In this document: positions 24,485-34,282 of the stretch, piece after piece | Numbering within the stretch: the first letter of the stretch is position 1 | Layout of the letters: the number at the start of each line of letters is the position of its first letter | Source of the DNA: Maratus speciosus | Lineage: Eukaryota > Arthropoda > Arachnida > Araneae > Salticidae | NCBI GenBank assembly: GCA_963932465.1 | Contig: OZ010799.1 | Coordinates: 163,986,761 to 164,050,760 of the forward strand | DNA: 64,000 bases | Reading direction: 5' to 3' | Notes under the pieces: model-generated | What the model was told of the DNA's origin: nothing | What the model saw: only the letters and a program-made list of their open reading frames with translations | Database searches by the model: none | Translations under genes and position numbers: made by a program

Positions 24485-24555
24485 TGTCCAAGCCGGGAAT
24501 CGAACCCGGGTCCCTGGAATAGATCTCCAGTGCTCTACCACTAAACCACAAGGAC
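24485..24555 (-). tRNA. tRNA-like gene, array unit 1 (inverted)
   Basis: Carries the 71-nt consensus (including A73): 7-bp acceptor with two T-T mismatches, 4-bp D stem, 5-bp anticodon stem CTGGA/TCCAG, loop GATCTAT, 5-bp T stem. A box TGGTTTAGTGG and B box GGTTCGATTCC are intact, followed by T6. Position 34-36 reads TCT (Arg-like), but residue 33 is A, so isotype is undetermined. Confidence 0.55.
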
Positions 24556-24807
24556 GATGTCCAGCTCGGCATTTCTCACTTATATAAGTCGGTAAGGCTG
24601 CTACCGCAGCACAAGATGGAGAAGTCTTCATGAGCACACATTCTAGCGGCGTAACATGAGACGCAAATAAACCCAGCATCGGTGAATATACAATTTTAAT
24701 TAATTTTTCAACTACATTTCAGCAGGGAAATTACGCTTGAAATTATTGAATATTAATGATGTGAATTATCACACTGCTAACAAAGCGTAAACCAACTTAG
24801 TGAAAAA

Positions 24808-24878
24808 TGTCCAAGCCGGGAATAGAACCCGGGTCCCTGGAATAGATCTCCAGTGCTCTACCACTAAACCACAAGGAC
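24808..24878 (-). tRNA. tRNA-like gene, array unit 2 (inverted, T-loop mutated)
   Basis: As unit 1 except that the T loop reads TTCTATT, damaging the B box. It has a TATA box upstream and a T5 terminator. Probably less active or a pseudogene. Confidence 0.42.
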
Positions 24879-25156
24879 GATGTCCAGTTTGGCATTTCTC
24901 ATTTATATAAGTCGGTAAGGCTGCTACCGCAGCATAAGATGGAGAAGTCTTCATGAGCACACATTCTAGTGTGATAATTCACACCATTAATATTCAATAA
25001 TTTCAAGCGTAATTTCACTGCTGAAATGTAGTTGAAAAATTAATTAAAATTGCATATTAACCGATGCTGGGTTTATTTGCGTCTCATGTTACGCCGCTAG
25101 AATGTGTGCTCATGAAGACTTCTTCATCTTGTGCTGCGGTAGCAGCCTTACCGACT

Positions 25157-25164
25157 TATATAAG
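25157..25164 (+). promoter_or_regulatory. TATA box upstream of tRNA-like gene (representative)
   Basis: TATATAAG begins 31 bp before the first base of the tRNA-like gene at 25188. The same box at the same distance occurs in every unit except those at 27445 and 28732, which both lost ATAA. Such spacing fits TFIIIB placement. Confidence 0.55.
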
Positions 25165-25187
25165 TGAGAAATGCCAAGCTGGACATC

Positions 25188-25258
25188 GTCCTTGTGGTTT
25201 AGTGGTAGAGCACTGGAGATCTATTCCAGGGACCCGGGTTCGATTCCCGGCTTGGACA
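25188..25258 (+). tRNA. tRNA-like gene, array unit 3
   Basis: Matches the 71-nt consensus exactly, with intact A and B boxes. First unit of the direct-orientation block. Anticodon loop GATCTAT. Confidence 0.55.
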
Positions 25259-25263
25259 TTTTT
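25259..25263 (+). terminator. Pol III terminator (representative)
   Basis: TTTTT directly follows the discriminator base A73. All units keep at least four T here; unit 1 has six and the unit at 28732 has four. Confidence 0.7.
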
Positions 25264-25510
25264 CACTAAGTTGGTTTACGCTTTGTTAGCAGTGTGATAA
25301 TTCACATCATTAATATTCAATAATTTCAAGCGTAATTTCACTGCTGAAATGTAGTTGAAAAATTAATTAAAATTGTATATTCACCGATGCTGGGTTTATT
25401 TGCATCTCATGTTACGCCGCTAGAATGTGGGCTCATGAAGACTTCTCCATCTTGTGCTGCGGTAGCAGCCTTACCGACTTATATAAGTGAGAAATGCCAA
25501 GCTGGACATC

Positions 25511-25581
25511 GTCCTTGTGGTTTAGTGGTAGAGCACTGGAGATCTATTCCAGGGACCCGGTTTCGATTCCCGGCTTGGACA
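25511..25581 (+). tRNA. tRNA-like gene, array unit 4 (B-box variant)
   Basis: One T-stem change makes the B box GTTTCGATTCC; the rest is consensus. Shares flanking variants (GCATCTCA, GAATGTGGG) with unit 6. Confidence 0.5.
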
Positions 25582-25833
25582 TTTTTCACTAAGTTGGTTT
25601 ACGCTTTGTTAGCAGTGTGATAATTCACATCATTAATATTCAATAATTTCAAGCGTAATTTCACTGTTGAAATGTAGTTGAAAAATTAATTAAAATTGTA
25701 TATTCACCGATGCTGGGTTTATTTGCGTCTCATGTTACGCCGCTAGAATGTGTGCTCATGAAGACTTCTCCATCTTGTGCTGCGGTAGCAGCCTTACCGA
25801 CTTATATAAGTGAGAAATTCCAAGCAGGACATC

Positions 25834-25904
25834 GTCCTTGTGGTTTAGTGGTAGAGCACTGGAGATCTATTCCAGGGACCCGGGTTCGATTCCCGGCTTG
25901 GACA
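25834..25904 (+). tRNA. tRNA-like gene, array unit 5
   Basis: Exact consensus in the 71-nt body. The leader reads TTCCAAGCAGG, a variant shared only with unit 11. Confidence 0.55.
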
Positions 25905-26156
25905 TTTTTCACTAAGTAGTTTTACGCTTTGTTAGCAGTGTGATAATTCACATCATTAATATTCAATAATTTCAAGCGTAATTTCACTGCTGAAATGTAG
26001 TTGAAAAATTAATTAAAATTGTATATTCACCGATGCTGGGTTTATTTGCATCTCACGTTACGCCGCTAGAATGTGGGCTCATGAAGACTTCTCCATCTTG
26101 TGCTGCGGTAGCAGCCTTACCGACTTATATAAGTGAGAAATGCCAAGCTGGACATC

Positions 26157-26227
26157 GTCCTTGTGGTTTAGTGGTAGAGCACTGGAGATCTATTCCAGGG
26201 ACCCGGGTTCCATTCCCGGCTTGGACA
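26157..26227 (+). tRNA. tRNA-like gene, array unit 6 (T-loop variant)
   Basis: The T loop reads TTCCATT, changing the most conserved B-box position. Otherwise consensus. Confidence 0.45.
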
Positions 26228-26479
26228 TTTTTCACTAAGTTGGTTTACGCTTTGTTAGCAGTGTGATAATTCACATCATTAATATTCAATAATTTCAAGC
26301 GTAATTTCACTGTTGAAATGTAGTTGAAAAATTAATTAAAATTGTATATTCACCGATGCTGGGTTTATTTGCGTCTCATGTTACGCCGCTAGAATGTGTG
26401 CTCATGAAGACTTCTCCATCTTGTGCTGCGGTAGCAACCTTACCGACTTATATAAGTGAGAAATGCCAAGCTGGACATC

Positions 26480-26550
26480 GTCCTTGTGGTTTAGTGGTAG
26501 AGCACTGGAGATCTATTCCAGGGACCCGGGTTCGATTCCCGGCTTGGACA
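26480..26550 (+). tRNA. tRNA-like gene, array unit 7
   Basis: Exact consensus with intact TATA, A box, B box and T5. Confidence 0.55.
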
Positions 26551-26802
26551 TTTTTCACTAAGTTGGTTTACGCTTTGTTAGCAGTGTGATAATTCACATC
26601 ATTAATATTCAATAATCTCAAGCGTAATTTCACTGCTGAAATGTAGTTGAAAAATTAATTAAAATTGTATATTCACCGATGCTGGGTTTATTTGCGTCTC
26701 ATGTTACGCCGCTAGAATGTGTGCTCATGAAGACTTCTCCATCTTGTGCTGCGGTAGCAGCCTTACCGACTTATATAAGTGAGAAATGCCAAGCTGGACA
26801 TC

Positions 26803-26873
26803 GTCCTTGTGGTTTAGTGGTAGAGCACTGGAGATCTATTCCAGGGACCCGGGTTCGATTCCCGGCTTGGACA
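26803..26873 (+). tRNA. tRNA-like gene, array unit 8
   Basis: Exact consensus with intact TATA, A box, B box and T5. Confidence 0.55.
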
Positions 26874-27125
26874 TTTTTCACTAAGTTGGTTTACGCTTTG
26901 TTAGCAGTGTGATAATTCACATCATTAATATTCAATAATTTCAAGCGTAATTTCACTGCTGAAATGTAGTTGAAAAATTAATTAAAATTGTATATTCACC
27001 GATGCTCGGTTTATTTGCGTCTCATGTTACGCCGCTAGAATGTGTGCTCATGAAGACTTCTCCATCATGTGCTGCGGTAGCAGCCTTACCGACTTATATA
27101 AGTGAGAAATGCCAAGCTGGACATC

Positions 27126-27196
27126 GTCCTTGTGGTTTAGTGGTAGAGCACTGGAGATCTATTCCAGGGACCCGGGTTCGATTCCCGGCTTGGACA
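27126..27196 (+). tRNA. tRNA-like gene, array unit 9
   Basis: Exact consensus. The upstream segment carries GCTCGG in place of GCTGGG, outside the gene. Confidence 0.55.
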
Positions 27197-27444
27197 TTTT
27201 TCACTAAGTTGGTTTACGCTTTGTTAGCAGTGTGATAATTCACATCATTAATATTCAGTAATTTCAAGCGTAATTTCACTGTTGAAATGTAGTTGAAAAA
27301 TTAATTAAAATTGTATATTCACCGATGCTGGGTTTATTTGCTTCTCATGTTACGCCGCTAGAATGTGTGCTCATGAAGACTTCTCCATCTTGTGCTGCGG
27401 TAGCAGCCTTACCGACTTATGTGAGAAATGCCAAGCTGGACATC

Positions 27445-27515
27445 GTCCTTGTGGTTTAGTTGTAGATCACTGGAGATCTATTCCAGGGACCCGGGTTCGA
27501 TTCCCGGCTTGGACA
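27445..27515 (+). tRNA. tRNA-like gene, array unit 10 (TATA lost, D-loop mutated)
   Basis: ATAA is deleted from the upstream TATATAAG, and the D region reads AGTTGTAGATC, changing the A box. The same TATA deletion is seen four units later at 28732. Confidence 0.42.
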
Positions 27516-27766
27516 TTTTTCACTAAGTTGGTTTACGCTTTGTTAGCAGTGTGATAATTCACATCATTAGTATTCAATAATTTCAAGCGTAATTTCACTG
27601 CTGAAATGTAGTTGAAAAATTAATTAAAATTGCATATTAACCGATGCTGGGTTTATTTGCGTCTCATGTTACGCCGCTAGAATGTGTGCTCATGAAGACT
27701 TCTCTTCTTGTGCTGCGGTAGCAGCCTTACCGACTTATATAAGTGAGAAATTCCAAGCAGGACATC

Positions 27767-27837
27767 GTCCTTGTGGTTTAGTGGTAGAGCACTGGAGATC
27801 TATTCCAGGGACCCGGGTTCGATTCCCGGCTTGGACA
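27767..27837 (+). tRNA. tRNA-like gene, array unit 11
   Basis: Exact consensus body. Flanks are mosaic: the leader resembles unit 5 and the GCATATTAACCG segment resembles unit 3, which suggests gene conversion. Confidence 0.55.
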
Positions 27838-28089
27838 TTTTTCACTAAGTTGGTTTACGCTTTGTTAGCAGTGTGATAATTCACATAATTAATATTCAAT
27901 AATTTCAAGCGTAATTTCACTGCTGAAATGTAGTTGAAAAATTAATTAAAATTGTATATTCACCGATGCTGTGTTTATTTGCGTCTCATGTTACGCCGCT
28001 AGAATGTGTGCTCATGAAGACTTCTCCATCTTGTGCTGCGGTAGCAGCCTAACCGACTTATATAAGTGAGAAATGCCAAGCTGGACATC

Positions 28090-28160
28090 GTCCTTGTGGT
28101 TTAATGGTAGAGCACTGGAGATCTATTCCAGGGACCCGGGTTCGATTCCCGGCTTGGACA
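28090..28160 (+). tRNA. tRNA-like gene, array unit 12 (A-box variant)
   Basis: The D arm reads TTTAATGGTAG, so the A-box G is replaced by A. Otherwise consensus. Confidence 0.48.
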
Positions 28161-28412
28161 TTTTTCACTAAGTTGGTTTACGCTTTGTTAGCAGTGTGAT
28201 AATTCACATCATTAATATTCAATAATTTCAAGCGTAATTTCACTGCTGAAATGTAGTTGAAAAATTAATTAAAATTGTATATTCACCGATGCTGGGTTTA
28301 TTTGCGTCTCATGTTACGCCGCTAGAATGTGTGCTCATGAAGACTTCTCCATCTTGTGCTGCGGTAGCAGCCTTACCGACTTATATAAGTGAGAAATGCC
28401 AAACTGGACATC

Positions 28413-28483
28413 GTCCTTGTGGTTTAGTGGTAGAGCACTGGAGATCTATTCCAGGGACCCGGGTTCGATTCCCGGCTTGGACA
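28413..28483 (+). tRNA. tRNA-like gene, array unit 13
   Basis: Exact consensus body; the leader has CCAAACTGG instead of CCAAGCTGG. Confidence 0.55.
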
Positions 28484-28731
28484 TTTTTCACTAAGTTGGT
28501 TTACGCTTTGTTAGCAGTGTGATAATTCACATCATTAATATTCAATAATTTCAAGCGTAATTTCACTGCTGAAATGTAGTTGAAAAATTAATTAAAATTG
28601 TATATTCACCGATGCCGGGTTTATTTGCGTCTCATGTTACGCCGCTAGAATGTGTGCTCATGAAGACTTCTCCATCTTGCGCTGCGGTAGCAGCCTTACC
28701 GACTTATGTGAGAAATGCCAAGCTGGACATC

Positions 28732-28802
28732 GTCCTTGTGGTTTAGTGGTAGAGCACTGGAGATCTATTCCAGTTAGCCGGGTTCGATTCCCGGCTTGGA
28801 TA
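28732..28802 (+). tRNA. tRNA-like gene, array unit 14 (TATA lost, acceptor mutated)
   Basis: The TATA box carries the same 4-bp deletion as unit 10. The variable region is TTAG and the acceptor ends in GGAT, giving a G-T pair at position 1-72. The terminator has only four T. Confidence 0.42.
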
Positions 28803-29054
28803 TTTTCCACTAAGTTGGTTTACGCTTTGTTAGCAGTGTGATAATTCACATCATTAATATTCTATAATTTCAAGCGTAATTTCACTGCTGACATGTAGTT
28901 GAAAAATTAATTAAAATTGTATATTCACCGATGCTGGGTTTATTTGCGTCTCATGTTACGCCGCTAGAATGTGTGCTCATGAAGACTTCCCCATCTTGTG
29001 CTGCGGTAGCAGCCTTACCGACTTATATAAGTGAGAAATGCCAAGCTGGACATC

Positions 29055-29125
29055 GTCCTTGTGGTTTAGTGGTAGAGCACTGGAGATCTATTCCAGGGAC
29101 CCGGGTTCAATTCCCGGCTTGGACA
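29055..29125 (+). tRNA. tRNA-like gene, array unit 15 (last)
   Basis: The T loop reads TTCAATT, which still fits a B box. The array stops about 110 bp downstream in the shared ATTAATTAAAA segment. Confidence 0.52.
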
Positions 29126-29335
29126 TTTTTCACTAAGTTGGTTTACGCTTTGTTAGCAGTGTGATAATTCACATCATTAATATTCAATAATTTCAAGCGT
29201 AATTTCACTGCTGAAATGTAGTTGAAAAATTAATTAAAAAGAAGTTGAAATATATACTAGTAGCTAGTTTCCGAGAAACGCTTGCCTACAACCAACCGCA
29301 AAATGAGAAATGAGCACCCACAACTTTAACAGGTA

Positions 29336-31006
29336 GAAGAGAAGGTCCAAATACCGACTATTAGTTGTTCTGAGAACTGGGCGCAGCGCAGCCTGGCGGT
29401 GATAGGCAGAGTTTGTAACTTTAATTGAGAGACGAAATTTACGAAAAGTTCGTCGCTGAAGTCTGTGTCATTTACAAATAGTAAATGAAAAAGAGTCGAA
29501 TCTACGTAATCTGGTACATCAAAAGTTTTTCAGATATGGGTTTCTCATTTTTTAAAAATATACTGATCGTATATTGGCTTGAATTGTTGATTATGTTATT
29601 TTCTAGACATATTTAGCTCTCAATTGCCACGCGCACATTAGTGTTATTTTATTATATGAATGAGTAATACCGGTTTTAACTTAAACATAGCAGTGGTCCG
29701 AATACCGGCTACCTAGAGTGGTCTAAATACCGGCTAGCTGGTATTTGGACCTATCTCGGTTGCTCTGCTTGAAGGGGAGGAAAATAAATTAATTTAAATA
29801 GTTCCATAATTAATAAATTAATTTAAATGGTTCAGAAATAGTTCCAGTCCCATTTCGCAATATGAAAAAAGCAACCATGGCCGTAATTCTTCAGGACCGA
29901 CAGTGGTTACCAGGTCACTTTCCAAAAAAGCTCAGATGGACACTACAAAATTGCCTGTAATAAATGTGAAAAAAAAGAAGAAAAATGACGGAGTAAATCA
30001 GGCGAAATAGGCAGAAATTTGATTTTAACCCTCACGCTGCGCAACCCGAGATTTCCTCGGGCAACATAAAAGTAGCAAAATTTATGTAACCCGAGATTTC
30101 CTCGGGGATGCATTTTTTCAGTCTAATTAATCCTCTTTGATTATTTCCACCAGTTATTTTTTATTTTAAATTTGCCTTATTTAATCGGAGCATTTTGCCG
30201 GTTAAATTAGACAAAAATGTTTGTTTTGAAAACCCGGTGACAAAAGAATAAAAATTCTTAAAAGATGGTCGTCCCGAAAGGGGTTAAATACGCCATTTTT
30301 TAAGCTATTTCGATAAAACAATTACGCAGCGAGAGGGAAAAAAAGTGAAAAGGAAAATATTCAACAGAGGAAGATGATAAATTTATGTCTTCTGCATGGG
30401 TGCTTTCTCTGTGCACAAGAATGGTGGAGGGGATTCTGGGTTCAATGTTAAGAATGCGATATGTGGGCTGATAGGGACTATACCAACGTAGAGTGTGATA
30501 TTATGTTTTTGATTTTTTGAGATAAAATAATTCCCATTTCAATCAGCAAGTTTTTTGTTTTACATGTTAAAAAACAAAATTAGAAACATAATGGGAAGAA
30601 GACTGTGATAGATAGTCGTAAAGAATTTTAGAAATTTGACAAAAATGCTTATTTATTAAAAATTGCGTATTTTTCTGTGCATAAGAAGTGTTATTAATCA
30701 ATACAATTTATTAAAATAATATTCTTATTGCTTAATGATTGTCATTAGCTCTATTTGTGTGATCTTTTGGAAAAAAAACTTAGGTAACCGGTGTTTAGAC
30801 CCCATTTAAAAACTCAAAATTTGAAGACTTTCAGAATTTTGCTTATTATAAACAGAAAATGCCTTTTAAACTGATTTTGTTTTCTCTAAACAGGTGTAAA
30901 ACATGTCAAGGTACCCTTCTGTCACTTTCTATTTTATTAATTTTGAAAATTGTATGATCTATATTGAAAAAAAAAGTGGTAGCCGGTATTTGGACCTTTT
31001 CCTCTA
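29336..31006. mobile_element. Element with repeated GGTCCAAATACCGGCTA motif
   Basis: GGTCCAAATACCGACTA near the left edge (29344) is mirrored by TAGCCGGTATTTGGACC at the right edge (30980-30996). Both are bordered by AGAGAAG- or CTTTTCCTCT-type sequence. Further copies sit at 29695 and 29720, the latter as a near-palindrome. Repeated terminal and subterminal motifs are typical of non-autonomous DNA transposons. A TTAA MITE (30025-30287) is nested inside. No transposase is visible and the superfamily is unknown. Confidence 0.5.
30025..30287 (+). mobile_element. TTAA-flanked MITE, family A relative
   Basis: 263 bp. The right half aligns with 2473-2680 (TTTGCCTTATTTAATCGG, CCGGTGACAAAAGA, CGTCCCGAAAGGGGTTAA). 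The left half differs and contains AACCCGAGATTTCCTCGGG twice (about 30041 and 30089). Confidence 0.75.
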
Positions 31007-31023
31007 ATATGTCTGCTCTAAGT

Positions 31024-31212
31024 CAGTGTTGCCAGTGGGCTACTTTTTTTTAAATCAGATTTCTTGATTGCCGCCACTTTTTTGAAACGGTAAAAATACC
31101 TTTGTTTTCGTCTTACCTAATATTCCATTACAGAAGGCGCATTTTACCATTTCAAAAAAATGGTGTCAATCAAGAATCTGAATTTTAAAAAGTAGCCCAT
31201 CTGGCAACACTG
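31024..31212. mobile_element. hAT-type MITE with perfect 8-bp duplication
   Basis: The 189-bp element starts CAGTGTTGCCAGTGGGCTAC and ends GTAGCCCATCTGGCAACACTG-like, with inverted arms of about 45 bp including TTCTTGATTG. The 8-bp target CTCTAAGT occurs directly on both sides (31016-31023 and 31213-31220). Ends plus duplication identify the hAT superfamily. Non-coding. Confidence 0.92.
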
Positions 31213-31499
31213 CTCTAAGTAGGGAAGTGCAAGAATTGTTACACGCCCATTTTGTCGAGGGTGGTATCGTTAAAATATTTCGTCATGGGGAAGAAAAAAC
31301 TCTATGGAACTACCCGTCTCAAATCATCTGTTTTCGAGATATCTGACGATTTATGTCACGCAATCTGTTATGTATTTATGCTGTAACATTCGTTATGTCG
31401 TTAAATTTATACCTTTTTGCTGTTAAATGGCTTCCTGCACACTTCTATATATCCCTTTATAACAGGGAGCTTTTTGGAAGAAATGAAAAGTATTGATAG

Positions 31500-31627
31500 T
31501 TAACCGTTTAAATACCAATTTCAGACATTATTTCACATTTTAAATATAATTTTAAATATCCGTAATATATACAGGTCTGTTTCTATAAAATATACTTGAT
31601 GTAACATTTAAAAATATATTAGACGTC

Positions 31628-31663
<36 letters not shown>

Positions 31664-31763
31664 ATATAAAAAGTTTATCTTATTAACGTTTTCGTTTAAA
31701 CTAGAACATCTACAGTTGGTTGGTTTGTGAAATAATGCCTGAAATTGGTATTTAAACGGTTAA
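31500..31763. mobile_element. TTAA-flanked MITE with internal poly(A)
   Basis: Left TTAACCGTTTAAATACCAAT and right ATTGGTATTTAAACGGTTAA are perfect complements; similarity extends about 35 bp through TCAGRCATTATTTCACA. A run of about 29 A lies near 31632. Confidence 0.75.
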
Positions 31764-32022
31764 TTATAAATACAGGCATTACAATCTCATGTGTAGATAA
31801 CTACATTTTTTATAGTATTGGTGGTTTTCCCTAATTAATAGGATCACATTTGATTGAAAAAAGTATTTATAAAAATATCCGATGTCAGTCTATGCGAAGG
31901 CAGGATCCACGCAATTCTGTGGTTGCAGGCTCGACTTTAAATCGCACAAAAAGAGGACAATGTTTTTTTTTTTTTTTTTTTTTTTTTTTTAGCATCCCGT
32001 ACTCAACTGTGTAGGCCAGATC
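31764..32022. other. Spacer with long poly(T)
   Basis: A run of 28 T at 31963-31990; otherwise nothing recognised. Confidence 0.6.
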
Positions 32023-32260
32023 TTAACCCATTACCCGCCGGTGTTGCGTGCAACGGTAAAAATAAATGCACATTGCACATGTTGAAGTTATTTACGGAAC
32101 CACCACTATTTTTCAATTAAAAAATTGGCCTTACTCAAAGACAAGAAATTTTAAGATCATATAAAGCGAAAATTATCTTTCAGATTTTGTGGTGATAAAC
32201 GATGTTTGGCGAAAAAAGTTGAAAATTTCAACCATAAAGTTTTGGCAGTTAATGGGTTAA
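32023..32260. mobile_element. TTAA-flanked MITE
   Basis: 238 bp. TTAACCCATTACCCGCCGG on the left; CAGTTAATGGGTTAA on the right. The inverted similarity is short (about 12 bp). Non-coding. Confidence 0.6.
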
Positions 32261-34146
32261 ACGGATAGAACATCACAACCACTAGTGAACACTACAGCCT
32301 CAACAAACACACACACACAGCACACAAAACAATACATTTACAAGATTACCATTGGGACTATTTTTTAAATCATCTCGCACCACTCTCTCAAATAATAATA
32401 ATTCAGATGTACTTTGACAACATGTGCAGCAGAAATGTATCACAAAATTAAACCTTTCAAACATAGTAGTGCGATTAGAATATAAAAATAATCGCCCGTG
32501 GCAACCCGACATTCACAACCATTAACTTATCTTATTAATTTTTCTTTTTTGCATATTTAATTTCCAAACATATGTGACAAAATTAAGTTAACAGGAATCC
32601 ATGTAACAGCAAAAATTATAAATTTAACGATATGACAAATGTAATAGCATAAATACATTGTAATAAATAAAAAAATGTGTGACATAAAGTGTCGGGTATC
32701 TAGAAAGCGGCTGATTTGAGACTGGTAGTTCCAAGGTGGTTTTTACTCCCAACAACGAGATCTTTCCAATGATACCACTCTCATCAAAATCGGCACCTAA
32801 CACTTCTTGAAAGTCTCTAGTATAAGTGTATTTTGTAAACGTAAACTAGTGGTCTGTACTTTAGAAGAATACAAATAATCCTAAGTTATTACAAAAGTTA
32901 TAGCGTATATTGTTAAAAAGAACATGGAAACAGACAGATCAACCCAGGATTTTTAGATCTTAATTATATTGAAAAGGGGTTCATAGCTGAATTTAACATT
33001 TTCAACAAATAAAATAACAGATACGTAAGAAAATCGCACTACCAGTTGAACATTTAAATGGTAAAATACATAGGAAAAAAAGAAACAAGCGGATTGTGGA
33101 ACTTTCTTTGTTGGAAGCCAGTTGACATATAAACACAAAAGAACAGTCATAACTCTAGCGTTTAAATTTATCTGCGTAAATAATTTGCATTTTTAAAATC
33201 TCTTTTCAAATATTTCCAACAGTAACTTTTATAATCGTTATTTCTCTTTTGATAATATACTTTTTTTAAATTTCGCATTCAGTTCAAATTGATTATTGAA
33301 TCGGTAAATATATGTCGCAAAATCAATTGGCAGTATTAATTATACATTCAAGATTTATTTATTTTTGAAAATTAACTATTAATCATTCTGAGATTTTCCA
33401 ATTGTAACTTTTGTTCTATAACTGATAATACTCATTTGGGATTTTTCCATTAAATTTAAACTGTTAATAACAGTTAAATTAATAGTAGTTAAATATCTTT
33501 ACAACAGAAAATTGATTACGATTAGTTAAAAGTTACATTGCTTTGTAACAAATTAATAAATCTCTAAAAAGAATTTTTGCAGTTAGCTACATCATTAGAA
33601 TGATTTCAGATTACTATTTTAATGAATAGGTATATCGTACTCACTTTTACAAGTTCATTTTACATTTGTTGAGTTTTCCATTTGACTGCTTACCAGAATA
33701 ATGTATGAATGTCATTTCTTCACATAGAATATATTAAATTCTAAGTAATGTGTTTGATTTGAATAATAGAAATGTATAACTGACAACTTTACTGACGTTT
33801 TACTGAAAATGTAACAGCAAATTTTACCTTATTATCGAAATTGACGTAAAATAACACAAAAATTTCATTTACATTTTAATGGTATTATAAAAGCATAGAC
33901 GTTGGCAGTTATGATCAATAATTATTAATAGTAAATATAATTAAATAATAGTAAACACAACAATACTATTTTGTGTTTAAAATATAAAACAAGTAATATA
34001 AAAATTTTGTTTTTAAAGTCAATTCCTACTTAGGCCATCAAAGAAAAATTTAATATAATCAAGCTAATATGAGTTTTTGTTGCATTAAAATATCTCAATT
34101 TGTTGATTTTCTATAAGCAAGTAGGTTTACAATGGAACTCTGGGAA
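32261..34146. other. AT-rich non-coding DNA
   Basis: A short (CA)n lies at about 32308-32330. The section 33160-33560 is distantly similar to 17490-18010. A TCAATTCCTACTTAGG segment near 34020 matches the tandem block at 18.6 kb. No gene recognised. Confidence 0.45.
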
Positions 34147-34252
34147 TTTGGCGAAATATTACAGATATCGCCAAATTGGCGTCACTTTTGGCCGCCAAAT
34201 TTGGTGATATATCGCCAAGTTGGCGACAAAATTGGCGGTATTTGGCGACAGA
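34147..34252. repeat. Cluster of eight TTGGCG/CGCCAA hexamers
   Basis: Eight copies in about 105 bp, four or more as head-to-head pairs such as CGCCAAATTGGCG, so the segment can form several hairpins. It lies just left of the LINE target site. Confidence 0.75.
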
Positions 34253-34268
34253 ACAGGGTCCCCCCCCC

Positions 34269-34282
34269 CCTATGGTAACCCT
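34269..34282 (+). repeat. LINE target-site duplication, left copy
   Basis: CCTATGGTAACCCT, identical to 46120-46133. Confidence 0.85.

Larger units (their letters stand above)
24430..29238. repeat. Tandem array of ~323-bp units with tRNA-like genes
   Basis: Fifteen nearly identical units occur: two in minus orientation (24430 to about 24969), then thirteen in plus orientation. The spacing of successive tRNA-like 5' ends is 323 bp, except 319, 322 and 319 where small deletions occur. Each unit holds, in order: the segment starting ATGCTGGGTTTATTTGCG, a GCTGCGGTAGCAGC hairpin, a TATATAAG box, the 71-nt tRNA-like gene, a T5 terminator, and the dyad TGTGATAATTCACA. The inversion point is at this dyad. 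A 63-77-aa frame stays open through most units, but it simply reads across the tRNA-like gene. Confidence 0.97.

Noticed and set aside
25064..29164. A 63-77-aa ORF repeated in most array units (MLGLFASHVTPLEC.. start)
   Set aside because: It reads straight through the tRNA-like gene and its identity follows from recent unit duplication. Small indels break it in several units, and no protein family is recognised.
24430..29238. CRISPR-like or rDNA/5S array
   Set aside because: Units are 323 bp with no short repeat-unique spacer pattern, and no 5S or other rRNA signature is present.
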